Below, piece after piece: positions 24,359 through 33,309 of a DNA stretch of 64,000 nt. Source of the DNA: JALYGJ01 sp963781705. Lineage in GTDB: Bacteria; Chloroflexota; Limnocylindria; Limnocylindrales; CSP1-4. The DNA lies in contig CAWAGP010000001.1 in assembly GCA_963781705.1 (NCBI GenBank), forward strand, positions 62,001 to 126,000, read 5' to 3'. A model generated the notes under the pieces. It was not told where the DNA came from, did not search any database, and saw only the letters and a program-made list of their open reading frames with translations. How positions within the stretch are numbered: position 1 is the stretch's first letter; each line of letters begins with the position of its first letter. Made by a program: the position numbers and the translations under genes.

Positions 24359-25336
24359 TCAGCGCATCGTGAGCGCCATCACGGCCTTCTGGGCGTGGAG
24401 GCGGTTCTCGGCTTCGTCATAGACGACTGACTGCGGGCCGTCGATGACCGCATCGGCAACCTCGACGTTGCGGTCGGCCGGCAGCGGGTGCATGAATATC
24501 GCGTCCTCGGCGGCCAACGCCATGCGCTTCTCGTCGGTGATCCAGTCGGTGTAACGGCGGGCGATCTCCGCTCCGTCGGCCTCGTCCTTCGCCGTCAGCA
24601 GCGCGCCCCAGCTCTTGGCGTAGACGATGTCGGCCCCGCGGAAGCCGGCGTCGAAGTCGTCGAGCAGCTCGAGCGAGCCGCCCGAGCGGCGAGCGTTGTC
24701 GCGCGCCTCGTCGACCACCTCGGGCATCAGCCGGAACTCGGGCGGGTGAACCAGGCGCACGTTCATGCCAAAGCGGGTGGCGGCGGTGACCAGGTCCTGC
24801 GGCACGCTGACCGGCTTCTGATAGCTGGCTGCATACGCCCACGACAGGTTGAGCGTTCGACCGCGCAGGTCACCAAGCTTCTCGCGCATGGTCAGCAGGT
24901 CGGCCAAGATCTGGTGCGGGTGGTACAGGTCGCACTGCATGTTGAGGACCGGCACGCGCGATGCCGCGGCGACCTCGCGGATGTACTTGTCGCCCGCGCC
25001 CCAATCGACGTGGCGGATGGCGATGCCGTCGTTGTAGCGACCCAGGATCTCGCCAATCTCCTTGGGCGTGTCGCCGTGGGCGATCTGCGTCGTGCGGCTC
25101 TCGATGAACTGGGCATGGCCGCCGAGTTGGGCCATGCCCGCCTCGAATGAGGCTCGCGTGCGCGTCGAACTGAAGAAGAACAGCATGGCCAGGACCTTGT
25201 CGCGCAACAGCGGGTGGGCGATGCCCAGGGCTCGCTCGCGCTTGAGCGTGGCGGCGACCTCGAAGACCGTCTCGATCTCCTCGGTCGTCCACTCCGACAG
25301 GCTGATCAGGTCGCGGCCGCGCAGCCCGGTCTGCAT
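24359..25336 (-). CDS. YgeW-like carbamoyltransferase
   Basis: 325 aa of the aspartate/ornithine carbamoyltransferase superfamily. The carbamoyl-phosphate site is seen in FFFSSTRTRASFEAGMAQLGG and CDLYHPHQILADLLTMRE. Closest in pattern to E. coli YgeW: SQIAHGET-like (TQIAHGDTPKE), GAGDKYIREV, SWAYAASYQKPVSVPQ, TRFGMNVRLVHPP, GADIVYAKSWGALL. It is shorter than YgeW (about 396 aa), and the C-terminus (MHPLPADRNVEVADAVIDG) is closer to N-acetylornithine-type enzymes. The acceptor is unknown; in ureide clusters the enzyme is thought to run toward carbamoyl phosphate. It has 15- and 19-bp gaps to its neighbours. Confidence 0.85.
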   Translation of the reverse strand: MQTGLRGRDLISLSEWTTEEIETVFEVAATLKRERALGIAHPLLRDKVLAMLFFFSSTRTRASFEAGMAQLGGHAQFIESRTTQIAHGDTPKEIGEILGRYNDGIAIRHVDWGAGDKYIREVAAASRVPVLNMQCDLYHPHQILADLLTMREKLGDLRGRTLNLSWAYAASYQKPVSVPQDLVTAATRFGMNVRLVHPPEFRLMPEVVDEARDNARRSGGSLELLDDFDAGFRGADIVYAKSWGALLTAKDEADGAEIARRYTDWITDEKRMALAAEDAIFMHPLPADRNVEVADAVIDGPQSVVYDEAENRLHAQKAVMALTMR

Positions 25337-25351
25337 CTCTCGCGCCCTCCC

Positions 25352-26305
25352 CTACTCGGCCGCGCCGAGCACGAGCGCGAGCAGCGCCATGCGCAGCGAG
25401 ACGCCGTTCGACGCCTCGACCCAGTAGCGCTGGTGGCGCGTCTGATCGACGTCGGGCAGAAGCTCGTCCATGCGCGGCAGCGAGTGGAGCACGATCGATG
25501 AGCGCTTGGCCTTCTTGCGCATCAGTTCGCCGGTCACCTGCAACTCCGGCGGCGTACGGCCGACCTCGGCGCCGCGCTCGACACGCGACTGGGTGTAATC
25601 GGCTTGGACCACCGGCTCGAGGTAGATGATGTCCGCCTCGCCGATGACCTCGCGCACGTCGGTCGCCTCACGGTAGGCGGTGCCCATGGCATCAAGTTCG
25701 GCCTTGAACTCCGTCTTGAGCGCCATGTCCGGCGGCGAGACGACGATCGCCTCGGCGTCGAACTGCGAGAGCGCGTGCAGGATCGAGTGCATCGTGCGCA
25801 TACGCATGTCGCCCATCAGCAGGTAGGTCAGCCCGTCGAGCGTGCCGCGCTCGAGCAGGATGGTGTACAGGTCGGTCAGCACCTGCGTCGGGTGCTGGCC
25901 CCAGCCGTCGCCGCAGTTGATGATCGGCACGCTGGCCCACTTGGCCGCCTCGGCCGGCGCGCCCTCCTGGAAGTGGCGCATGGCGATCACGTCGCCGTAC
26001 GACTCGAGCATCAGCACGGTGTCCTTGATCGACTCCTGGTAGAAGTCGCCGGCGCGCGTCATCTTGGCGTCGGAGAAGCCGAGCACCGCGCCGCCCAGGC
26101 GATGCATGGCCGCCTCGGTCGACAGGCGTGTGCGCGTCGAGGGCTGGTAGAACGCGGTCAGCAGCATCTTGCTCTTGAGCAGGTCCGTATTGCGCCGGTT
26201 GACGGCGTACTCGCGCAGGTCGTTCGCCACGTCGAAGACCCTGAAGAAGTCCTCACGGCTGAAATCCTTCAGGCCCAGGATGTCGCGGCCCAGAAAGCTC
26301 CTCAT
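25352..26305 (-). CDS. second carbamoyltransferase, aspartate-carbamoyltransferase-like
   Basis: 317 aa, ATCase-like fold: FYQPSTRTRLSTEAAMHRLGG and GDGWGQHPTQVLTDLYT (carbamoyl-phosphate loop), LMGDMRMRTMHSI, VLHSLPRMDELLPDV, ASNGVSLRMALL. Differences from housekeeping PyrB: the 80s loop is longer (FSDAKMTRAGDFYQESIKDT instead of a short SxxKKGES), and HPLPR is HSLPR. With no pyr genes nearby, a catabolic acceptor (a ureido acid) is more likely than pyrimidine synthesis. ATG 26305 overlaps the upstream PLP-gene stop by 4 bp (ATGA), with GGAGGA just upstream of the start. The upstream frame to 26350 is not used. Confidence 0.8.
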   Translation of the reverse strand: MRSFLGRDILGLKDFSREDFFRVFDVANDLREYAVNRRNTDLLKSKMLLTAFYQPSTRTRLSTEAAMHRLGGAVLGFSDAKMTRAGDFYQESIKDTVLMLESYGDVIAMRHFQEGAPAEAAKWASVPIINCGDGWGQHPTQVLTDLYTILLERGTLDGLTYLLMGDMRMRTMHSILHALSQFDAEAIVVSPPDMALKTEFKAELDAMGTAYREATDVREVIGEADIIYLEPVVQADYTQSRVERGAEVGRTPPELQVTGELMRKKAKRSSIVLHSLPRMDELLPDVDQTRHQRYWVEASNGVSLRMALLALVLGAAE

Positions 26306-27723
26306 GATGTTCCTCCGTTGCGGCGGACGCCGGTGAACAGCACCGCACATGTCTCGTCGTCGTGAACCTCGCCCTGTCGGCGAAGCTCCATCAGGCCGGC
26401 CAGTCCGGCCGATCCGGTCGTGTCAACTTCGATCCCGGTCGTGGCCCGCGCCACCCGGTTGGCCTCAACGAGCGTGTCTTCCTCGACGACGACTGGCTGC
26501 CCGCCGGTCGCGAGCATGCCGTGCACGACGGCGAACCAGTCGTACGTCTCGTCGTCGAGGATCCCGGTGGCCACGCTGTGCGCGGCCGGGGTCCAGGGCC
26601 ACATGAAGGCCGACCTGTGGCGAGCGATCCAGCCGAACTCCCCATCGATCGAGCCGGACGTCGTCGCGACGCGGAGGCGGGCGACGGCGCCGCCGACCTG
26701 GCCGCCGAGCCGCTCGCGCAGACGGGCGCGCACGAGCTCGTATGCCCTTTCCAGCGGATGGGAGTCGAGTGTCTGAACCGCATGGATGCGCGGCAGGCGG
26801 TCGATGACGCCGAGCGCCTTCGCCTCGCCCAGCCCCTGGATCACCGACGAGGCAAGCGCGCCGCCGCCCACCTGCACGAACAGGTGGTCGGGCTCAACGG
26901 CCCGGGCACGCATTTCCTCCGCGAGCTCGTAGCCGAGAGTAAGACCGCCCTCGATTGCCAGGCCACATTCATTGCCCTGGCAGGTGAATGGGATTGCCCC
27001 GTCCGCGATGGCCTCGCGCAGCCGAAGGTAGGACGGATCGCCAACCTCTTCCGGCCGGCGCTCGCACGGGGTGACCTCGGCATCCAGCTTCTCGAGCCGA
27101 GCAAGGACGGCCGGATCGGCGTCCACCGGCACGAACACGCGCAGCGGCCAATCGGCGGCTCGCGCCACCACTGCGGCAGCGAGTGCGGCGTTGCCGCAGC
27201 TCGCGATGGCCAGCGGCTGGGCGCGATCAACTTCGCCAAGGATCAGCTCGAGCATCGCGCCGAACAGGTGGCGGGCCTTGTGTGAGCCGGACACGTTGCT
27301 GGTTTCATTCTTGACCCAGACTCCACCGGCGGCGTCGAACGCAAGCTGGGCGCTCAGCGCGTCCTGGCGGCCAAAGGGCGTCACGCCAAACCCGTGCCCG
27401 TCGACGCGCGCCACAGCAACGTCCAACGCCTCGATCGCGGCGACCACGTCGGCATCGCTCCGCCCGTTGGCCAGCGCCCGTTGATAGCCGTGCCACAGAG
27501 TCCGGTAGCGAACGAACGGGTTCGCCTCACCGGTCTTGGGAAACGACAGGCGCCGCCCCTCGATCCTCCGGCGCAGGACATGATCCGTGTCGGGATCCGC
27601 CTCGGCTCGAGGGCAACGAAGGGGCAGCTCGGCGGCCGGGGCGCGGTAGCCGCAGCCGGAGCAGACGAGGCGGGTCGGCAACGCCATGGAGGTCCGCGGC
27701 GGTGGCGGCGCCATGGGCGTCAT
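26302..27723 (-). CDS. threonine synthase-like PLP enzyme (fold type II) with zinc-ribbon
   Basis: 473 aa. A short N-terminal zinc-ribbon-like segment (CSGCGYRAPAAELPLRCP) is followed by a fold-type-II PLP domain. The Schiff-base Lys149 lies in ETSNVSGSHKARH, the phosphate-binding region is ASCGNAALAAAVVARA, and QVGGGALASSVIQGL is the C-terminal PLP contact. It resembles threonine synthase and ammonia-lyase proteins but lacks the surroundings of a threonine operon. In this cluster a beta-elimination or ammonia-lyase step, for instance on a diamino acid such as 2,3-diaminopropionate, is plausible. It is coupled by ATGA to the genes on both sides. Confidence 0.8.
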   Translation of the reverse strand: MTPMAPPPPRTSMALPTRLVCSGCGYRAPAAELPLRCPRAEADPDTDHVLRRRIEGRRLSFPKTGEANPFVRYRTLWHGYQRALANGRSDADVVAAIEALDVAVARVDGHGFGVTPFGRQDALSAQLAFDAAGGVWVKNETSNVSGSHKARHLFGAMLELILGEVDRAQPLAIASCGNAALAAAVVARAADWPLRVFVPVDADPAVLARLEKLDAEVTPCERRPEEVGDPSYLRLREAIADGAIPFTCQGNECGLAIEGGLTLGYELAEEMRARAVEPDHLFVQVGGGALASSVIQGLGEAKALGVIDRLPRIHAVQTLDSHPLERAYELVRARLRERLGGQVGGAVARLRVATTSGSIDGEFGWIARHRSAFMWPWTPAAHSVATGILDDETYDWFAVVHGMLATGGQPVVVEEDTLVEANRVARATTGIEVDTTGSAGLAGLMELRRQGEVHDDETCAVLFTGVRRNGGTS

Positions 27724-29207
27724 CCGACCGCCACGCTGGCAACGCGGGCGTTGAACTCGCCGATCATCTCGTCCCAGCGCGGCAGCAGGTCATGCAGATC
27801 CGTCCAGAAGACCTGCTCGCGGCGCGCGACGAATTCGGCGAAGGGTACGTCCTGCTGCTCGACCCAGGTGTAGTAGCCCAGATTGAAGATGCGGCGCCGG
27901 TCGAGCTGAGTGAGCTCGACGACGTTGTCGGTCGCCGCGCCGAGGATCGCCTCTCCGAAGGTGGCCGCCGCGGCACGCTCGTCGAAGCCGTCCGGGAAGT
28001 CGCGGCGCAGGACACGCTCGAGCTCGGTCGCGTACATGGGCGCGCCATCGGTCGCGATGGTCACGATCGCGTCGTCCGGACCGAGGCCTGCCTGCTTGGC
28101 GAGCTTGATCGAGGCGACGACGTTGCAGATGCTCGACAGGCCCAGCGAGCCGAGGCCGGCGACCAGTTCGGGTGCCACCCCGCGGCGGACGAGCTCGGCG
28201 TGGCCGGAGGCGGTGTTGAACAGGACGTTGAGCCGATCCGTGACTCGGTCGCTCACGCCGACGACGTAGTCGGTGTTCATCACGTTGTGGATGAGTGGGA
28301 TGTGCTTGTCGCCAATGCCCTGGATGTTGTGCTCGCCGAAGCCGTTCTCGAGCATCGTCGGGCACTCGAGTGCCTCGACCGCCACCGTGCGCGTGCCCAG
28401 CCGCTCCTTGAGCCAGTCGCCGGCGCCGAGCGTGCCCGCCGAGCCGGACGCCGCCACGAACGCGAACGGCCGCAGTGGGCGACGATCCGCGTTGACCGCC
28501 TCGAGCACCGTCTCCAGCGCGCGGCCGGTGATCAGGTAGTGGGCGAGGTGGTTGGGGAACTCGCTGAACTGGTTGAAGATGACCACGTCCGGCTCGCGCG
28601 ACAGCTCGGCGCAGCGGTCGTAGATCTCCTTGACGTTGCTCTCTGTGCCCGGCGTGCGGATCACGTCGGCGGGATCGGTGACCCATGCATCAAGCCACTC
28701 GAAGCGCTCGGTGCTCATCCCCTCCGGCAGCACGGCGACGCCGCGGCAGGCCATGATCCGGCTGATCGCCACGCCACCGCGGCAGTAGTTGCCGGTCGAC
28801 GGCCAGACGGCGCGCTGCGTGGTCGGGTCGAACTGGCCGGTCACGATGCGCGGCGCCAGGCAGGCGTATGCGGCGAGGACCTTGTGCGAGGCGATCATCG
28901 GGAACCGATCGGCGAGGACGATGACGATGGGCGCTTCGACGCCCGTCAACTCGGACGGCAGCACCAGGTGGGCCGGCGTCGCCACCAGGTCACGACGATC
29001 AGCGGCGTTGTGCCAGTGGACGCGGAACAGGTTGCGGGGGTCGGCGGCGTCCGGGTCTGCATCACCGATCACCGCTGGGCTGACACCCAATGGGTCGGCC
29101 AGCTGGGCAAAGGTCGGCATGACGATCCGCCGTTCGCGGAAGCGGGCGACCGCGTGCTCGTAGGCGGCGGCGTCGATCACGTTGGTGGCCAGTCCGGGTC
29201 TATCCAT
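27720..29207 (-). CDS. PLP-dependent fold type II enzyme (cysteine-synthase/ammonia-lyase-like)
   Basis: 495 aa. The lysine motif is FPMIASHKVLAAY (Lys109), the phosphate loop region is WPSTGNYCRGGVAIS, and FVAASGSAGTLGAGDWLK follows. A long C-terminal region (IPLIHNVMNTDYVVGVSDR, TYATELE-like MYATELERVL) is typical of large uncharacterised PLP subunit beta proteins. It is the first gene of the left arm. ATG 29207 has a GGAGGCG Shine-Dalgarno (29211-29217); the longer frame to 29567 runs through the divergent gene and is rejected. The reaction is unknown. Two non-identical PLP lyase-type enzymes side by side suggest sequential deamination steps or a heteromer. Confidence 0.8.
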   Translation of the reverse strand: MDRPGLATNVIDAAAYEHAVARFRERRIVMPTFAQLADPLGVSPAVIGDADPDAADPRNLFRVHWHNAADRRDLVATPAHLVLPSELTGVEAPIVIVLADRFPMIASHKVLAAYACLAPRIVTGQFDPTTQRAVWPSTGNYCRGGVAISRIMACRGVAVLPEGMSTERFEWLDAWVTDPADVIRTPGTESNVKEIYDRCAELSREPDVVIFNQFSEFPNHLAHYLITGRALETVLEAVNADRRPLRPFAFVAASGSAGTLGAGDWLKERLGTRTVAVEALECPTMLENGFGEHNIQGIGDKHIPLIHNVMNTDYVVGVSDRVTDRLNVLFNTASGHAELVRRGVAPELVAGLGSLGLSSICNVVASIKLAKQAGLGPDDAIVTIATDGAPMYATELERVLRRDFPDGFDERAAAATFGEAILGAATDNVVELTQLDRRRIFNLGYYTWVEQQDVPFAEFVARREQVFWTDLHDLLPRWDEMIGEFNARVASVAVG

Positions 29208-29238
29208 GTACGCCTCCTTGGCGACCGAAGGCCCGCGA

Positions 29239-29252
29239 CGTTGGGACCAACG
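29239..29252. promoter_or_regulatory. palindrome in divergent promoter region of the catabolic cluster
   Basis: CGTTGG-GA-CCAACG, a perfect 6-2-6 inverted repeat centred in the 145-bp space between the two divergent operons (29208-29352). A second, looser one (GGGCC-GATT-GGCCC) lies about 65 bp to the right. It is a candidate operator for a shared regulator, which is not encoded in the immediate neighbourhood. Confidence 0.35.
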
Positions 29253-29352
29253 GCACGCTTTCGCAGCGGCCTTGACTGCCAGAGTCGGGAGAAGACCGGT
29301 GGCTGGGATAGGGCCGATTGGCCCGTCGAGGCCCTGCAAGGGCAACCAAAAA

Positions 29353-31969
29353 ATGCGACTGACGCTCAACGGACGACGCGAAGAGGTCCCGGTGGGGGCC
29401 GGCGTCAGCCTGCTCGACCTGCTGCGCGATACGTTCGGCCTGCGCTCGATGAAGGACGGCTGTGCGCCGGAGGGCTCGTGTGGGGCATGCACGGTCATCG
29501 TCGACGGACGGGCCGTCGTCTCGTGCGCCCAACCTGCGGCGCGTTTCGAGGATCGGACGGTGCTCACCCTCGAGGGCCTGGCGCCCGAGACGCGTTCCGC
29601 CTGGGCCGATGCCTTCGTGGCGTGCGGCGCCAGCCAGTGCGGCTATTGCTCGCCGGGCATCGTCATGAAGGCCGAAGCGCTGTTGATCCGCAACCAGCAC
29701 CCTAGCGAGGCGGACGTGGCTCGCGCGCTGGCCGGCAACCTGTGCCGCTGCACCGGGTACACGAAGATCATCGAGGCTGTTGAGCAGGTGGCCGCAGACC
29801 GAGCGGGGACGGCGTCGTCGCACGTGGAGGCGGGCGGCCGAGTCGGTCAGCCAGCTCCGCGGTACGAGGGCCGGGCCCAGGTCCTGGGCGAGCAGTTGTT
29901 CGTCGGCGACCTCACGGCGCCGGACATGCTCCACGGCGCGATCCGCTTCAGCGACCATCCGCGCGCCCTCGTCCGCCGCATCGACACGCAGGCGGCCGAG
30001 CGATATCCGGGCGTCGCGCGCATCGTGACCTGGCGCGATATTCCTGGCCAGCGCTTCCTGGGCCTGATCAGCGCGGACTGGCCGGTCCTGGTGGCGGAGG
30101 GCGAACAGACCCGCTACGTGGGCGACATGCTCGCCGCCGTGGCCGCCGAGACGCGTGAAGCGGCCCGCGCGGCTGCCGCCTTGATCGAGATCGAATACGA
30201 CGTGCTGCCGCCGGTCGCCGACCCGACGGCCGCGCTGGACCCGAACGCGCCGGCGCTCCATCCGAGCGGCAACCTGCTGTCGACCTCGGTCGTTCGCCGC
30301 GGGCATGCCGATGCGGCGCTCGCCTCCGCCGCCCACGTGGCGACGGGAACCTTCACCACGCAGCGCATCGAGCAGGCGTTCCTCGAGCCGGAGGCCGCCT
30401 TCGCGGTCCCCGAGGAGGGAGGGCTGCGGGTCCACTCGCAGGGCCAGGGCGCATGGGAGGATCGGCGCCAGATCGCGAGCCTGCTCGACCTGCCGCAGCA
30501 GGCCGTGCGCGTTACTCAGGTGGCCACCGGCGGGGCTTTCGGCGGCAAGGAGGACCTGGGCCCACAGGGACCAGCCGCGTTGCTGGCTCATCTCACCGGG
30601 CGTCCGGTGCTGATCAGGCTGACCCGCCGCGAGTCCCTGTACTTCCACCCCAAGCGACATCCGATGCGGATCGAGGCCACGGCCGGCTGTGACGGGGACG
30701 GCCACCTGGTCGGAGTGCGCATGCGGATCGTCGGCGATACCGGCGCGTACGCCAGCCTGGGCGCCAAGGTGCTCGAGCGCGCAGCCGGCCACGCCTGCGG
30801 CGCTTACCGCGTTCCGAACGTCGACGTCCAGGCGCTGGCCGTCTACACCAACAATCCCCCGGCGGGGGCGATGCGTGGCTTTGGTGTACCGCAGGTCACC
30901 TTCGCCATCGAGGGACTGCTCGACGAGCTCGCCGAACGGGTCGGCATCGACGGCTGGGAGATCCGCTGGCGTAACGCGCTCGAGACCGGCGACCGTTTCG
31001 GCACCGGCCAGATCCTGGGCCAGGGAGTCGGGCTCAAGCGCACGCTGCTGGCCGTGCGCGACGCATACCGCTCGGCGCGCTACGCCGGCATCGCCTGTGG
31101 CGCCAAGAACACCGGGATCGGCAACGGCACGGTCGAGCACGGCCGGGCGGTCGTCGAGCCGCTGGCCGACGGGACGTTGCTGCTGCGCCACTCGTGGTCG
31201 GAGATGGGCCAAGGCATCCACACCGCTCTTCGGCAGATTGCGGCCGAAGAACTCGGCATCGGCGCCGAGCGCATCCGGGTCGTGGTCGACACCGAGCGCG
31301 AACTGGACACCGGCGAGACGACCGCGTCGCGGGCAACACTGCTCGGCGGCCAGGCGGTCATGCGCGCGGCGCAGTCCCTCCGTTCCGAGCTCGAGCGGTC
31401 CACCTGGGCCGAGCTGGTGGGGCGCGAGTTCGCCGGGGAATTCACCGTCGACTGGACGACACCTATCGACGACACGACGCCCGACCCCGTAACGCACATC
31501 GCCTACAGCTGGGCCAGCCAGGTCGTGACGCTCGACGAGGACGGCCGACTGGCGCGCGTCATCGCCGCACAGGACGTTGGCAGGGCGATCAATCCGCAGA
31601 TCCTCGAGGGCCAGGTCGAGGGCGGCGTGCACATGGGTCTCGGCTACGCGCTGTCGGAGGACTTCGTCGTCGAAGACGGGATACCCCGGACGGACACGCT
31701 CAAATCGCTGGGCATCATCCCGGCGGCGGGCATGCCGGTGGTCGAGACGATCCTGATCGAGGAGGCTCAGCCGGAAGGCCCGTACGGGGCCAAGGGCGCC
31801 GGCGAGGCCGTCCTGGTGCCGACCGCGGCCGCAGTCTGCCGGCGCCCTCTACGCGTACGACGGCATTCGCCGCCGGCAGCTGCCGATGACCGACAGTCCG
31901 GCCGCGCGCGCCGCACTGCCAAGACTCAGCGCGGCGCAGTCGCCGGCACCGGTGGGAGCGGCGGAATGA
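29353..31969 (+). CDS. fused [2Fe-2S]-molybdopterin dehydrogenase, XdhD-like (frameshift near 3' end)
   Basis: Xanthine-dehydrogenase-family protein combining the [2Fe-2S] subunit (residues about 1-155: CAPEGSCGACTVIVDG and CGYCSPG...NLCRCTGY) directly with the molybdenum subunit. The latter includes ATGGAFGGKEDL, AGAMRGFGVPQ, SEMGQGIHTALRQ, and GAKGAGEAV with the catalytic-type Glu. There is no FAD domain, as in E. coli XdhD, so electrons must leave by another partner. One extra base near 31835-31837 breaks the frame 43 codons before the end. Removing it restores ALYAYDGIRRRQLPM and a TGA at 31967-31969 that overlaps the next ATG (total 871 aa). It likely hydroxylates a purine-like heterocycle. 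Confidence 0.85.
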
Positions 31970-33309
31970 GCATCCTCGTCCACGGTGCGAGCGTCGTCAC
32001 TTCGCTCGACCCGCCGGTGGTCGCGCAAGGCAGACATCCACGTGGACGGCGACCGAATCGCGGCTGTCGGCCCTGTCCTTGACGCCGCCGGCGCGACGCT
32101 TGACGCGACGGGCTGCCTGGTCGTGCCGGGCAACGTCAACGCCCACATGCACGCGTATGCCGCCCTGGCGCGGGGCATGCCCTACCGCCTGGCTCCGCCG
32201 ACCAGCTTCCTCGAGATCCTGCAGCGCGTCTGGTGGCGGCTCGACCGTGCGCTCGACCCGGCCAGCATCCGCGCGTCGGCACTGGTCGCTGCACGCGAGG
32301 CCGTGCTGGCCGGCACCACCACGCTGGTCGACCATCACGCCTCGCCCAATGCCATCGGCGGTTCACTCGACCTGCTGGCGGCAGCCTTCGCCGAGATCGG
32401 CATCCGCTCCGTGCTGGCCTACGAGGTGACCGACCGTGACGGCCCACAACGAGCGGCGGCCGGCATCGACGAGAACGAGCGCTTCCTGCAGCGCATCGCC
32501 GATGGAGACCATCCGCTGGCGCGGGGCATGGTCGGCGCGCACGCGTCGTTCACGCTCTCCGACGAGACGCTCGCCGCCTGCGCGGCGCTGGCCGAGCGGG
32601 CCGGAGTCGGCATGCACGTGCACGTCGCCGAGGACGGCATCGACGCCACCGCGGTGCAGCGGCTGGCCGAAGCCGGTGCGCTGCGCCCGGGGTCGCTGGC
32701 CGCCCACGCCGTCCACGTCGGTCGCGAAGGGGCCGCCCTGTTGCGCGCCACGGACGTCACCGTCGCCCACAACCCGCGCTCGAACATGAACAACGCGGTC
32801 GGCCGCGCGCCGCTCGGAGTGCTCGGCGAGCGCGTCGCGCTGGGGACGGACGGCATCGGCTCGGACATGTGGGAGGAGGGCCGGGTCGGCTACCTCCGGC
32901 GGCGCGAGGAGGACGCTCGCGACTGATTCCGACTGGACGCTGCGGCAGCCTCGCCGCGGGCGCCAGCCTGGCCGGGGGTTGCTTCGGTGAGCCGCTGCTC
33001 GGTCGGATCGAGACCGGCGCGCCGGCCGACCTGGTGGTTCTCGATTACGACCCGCCGACGCCACTCGACGCGGCCAGCCTGGCCGGCCACTGGATCTTTG
33101 GCTTGAACGCGGCCCACGTGCGCGACGTCATCGTCGGCGGGGAGTTGGTGGTCCGCGATCGGCACCTGACACGAATCGACGAAGCCGAACTGAGCGCCCA
33201 CGCGCGCGAGCAGGCGCAGCGGCTGTGGGCCCGCATGGAGGAGATCCCGCCGCACACTTTCGTGCCTGCCGCGCAGTCCCCGACGCCGATCGGGGCGCGC
33301 CATGGCTGA
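31966..33309 (+). pseudogene. ssnA: SsnA-like aminohydrolase, split by three +1 frameshifts
   Basis: Metal-dependent amidohydrolase-superfamily deaminase related to SsnA. Parts appear in order across frames: MSILVHGASVVTSLDPPVV (31966 on); then ADIHVDGDRIAAVGPVL, VVPGNVNAHMHAYAAL (H-x-H metal site), LVDHHASPNAI, GMHVHVAEDG, LAAHAVHVG, LGTDGIGSDMWEEG; then DSDWTLRQ; then LAAGASLAGGCFGEPLLGRIETGAPADLVVLDY to the end. Each junction needs removal of one base (about 32027, 32921, 32949). The repaired product is 446 aa, the normal family length (E. coli 442). The ATG overlaps the xdh stop and its stop overlaps the next gene by 8 bp. As written it is non-functional. Confidence 0.8.

Noticed and set aside
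29200..31632. 810-codon open frame on the minus strand opposite the XdhD-like gene
   Set aside because: It is antisense to a gene with clear FeS and molybdopterin motifs. Its Arg/Gly/His-rich product shows no domain, and long antisense frames are expected at this GC content.
32921..32934. Exact match of CTGATTCCGACT to the end of repeat copy A
   Set aside because: It lies inside the SsnA-like coding region, where it encodes expected residues, and no other part of the repeat is present; probably coincidence.
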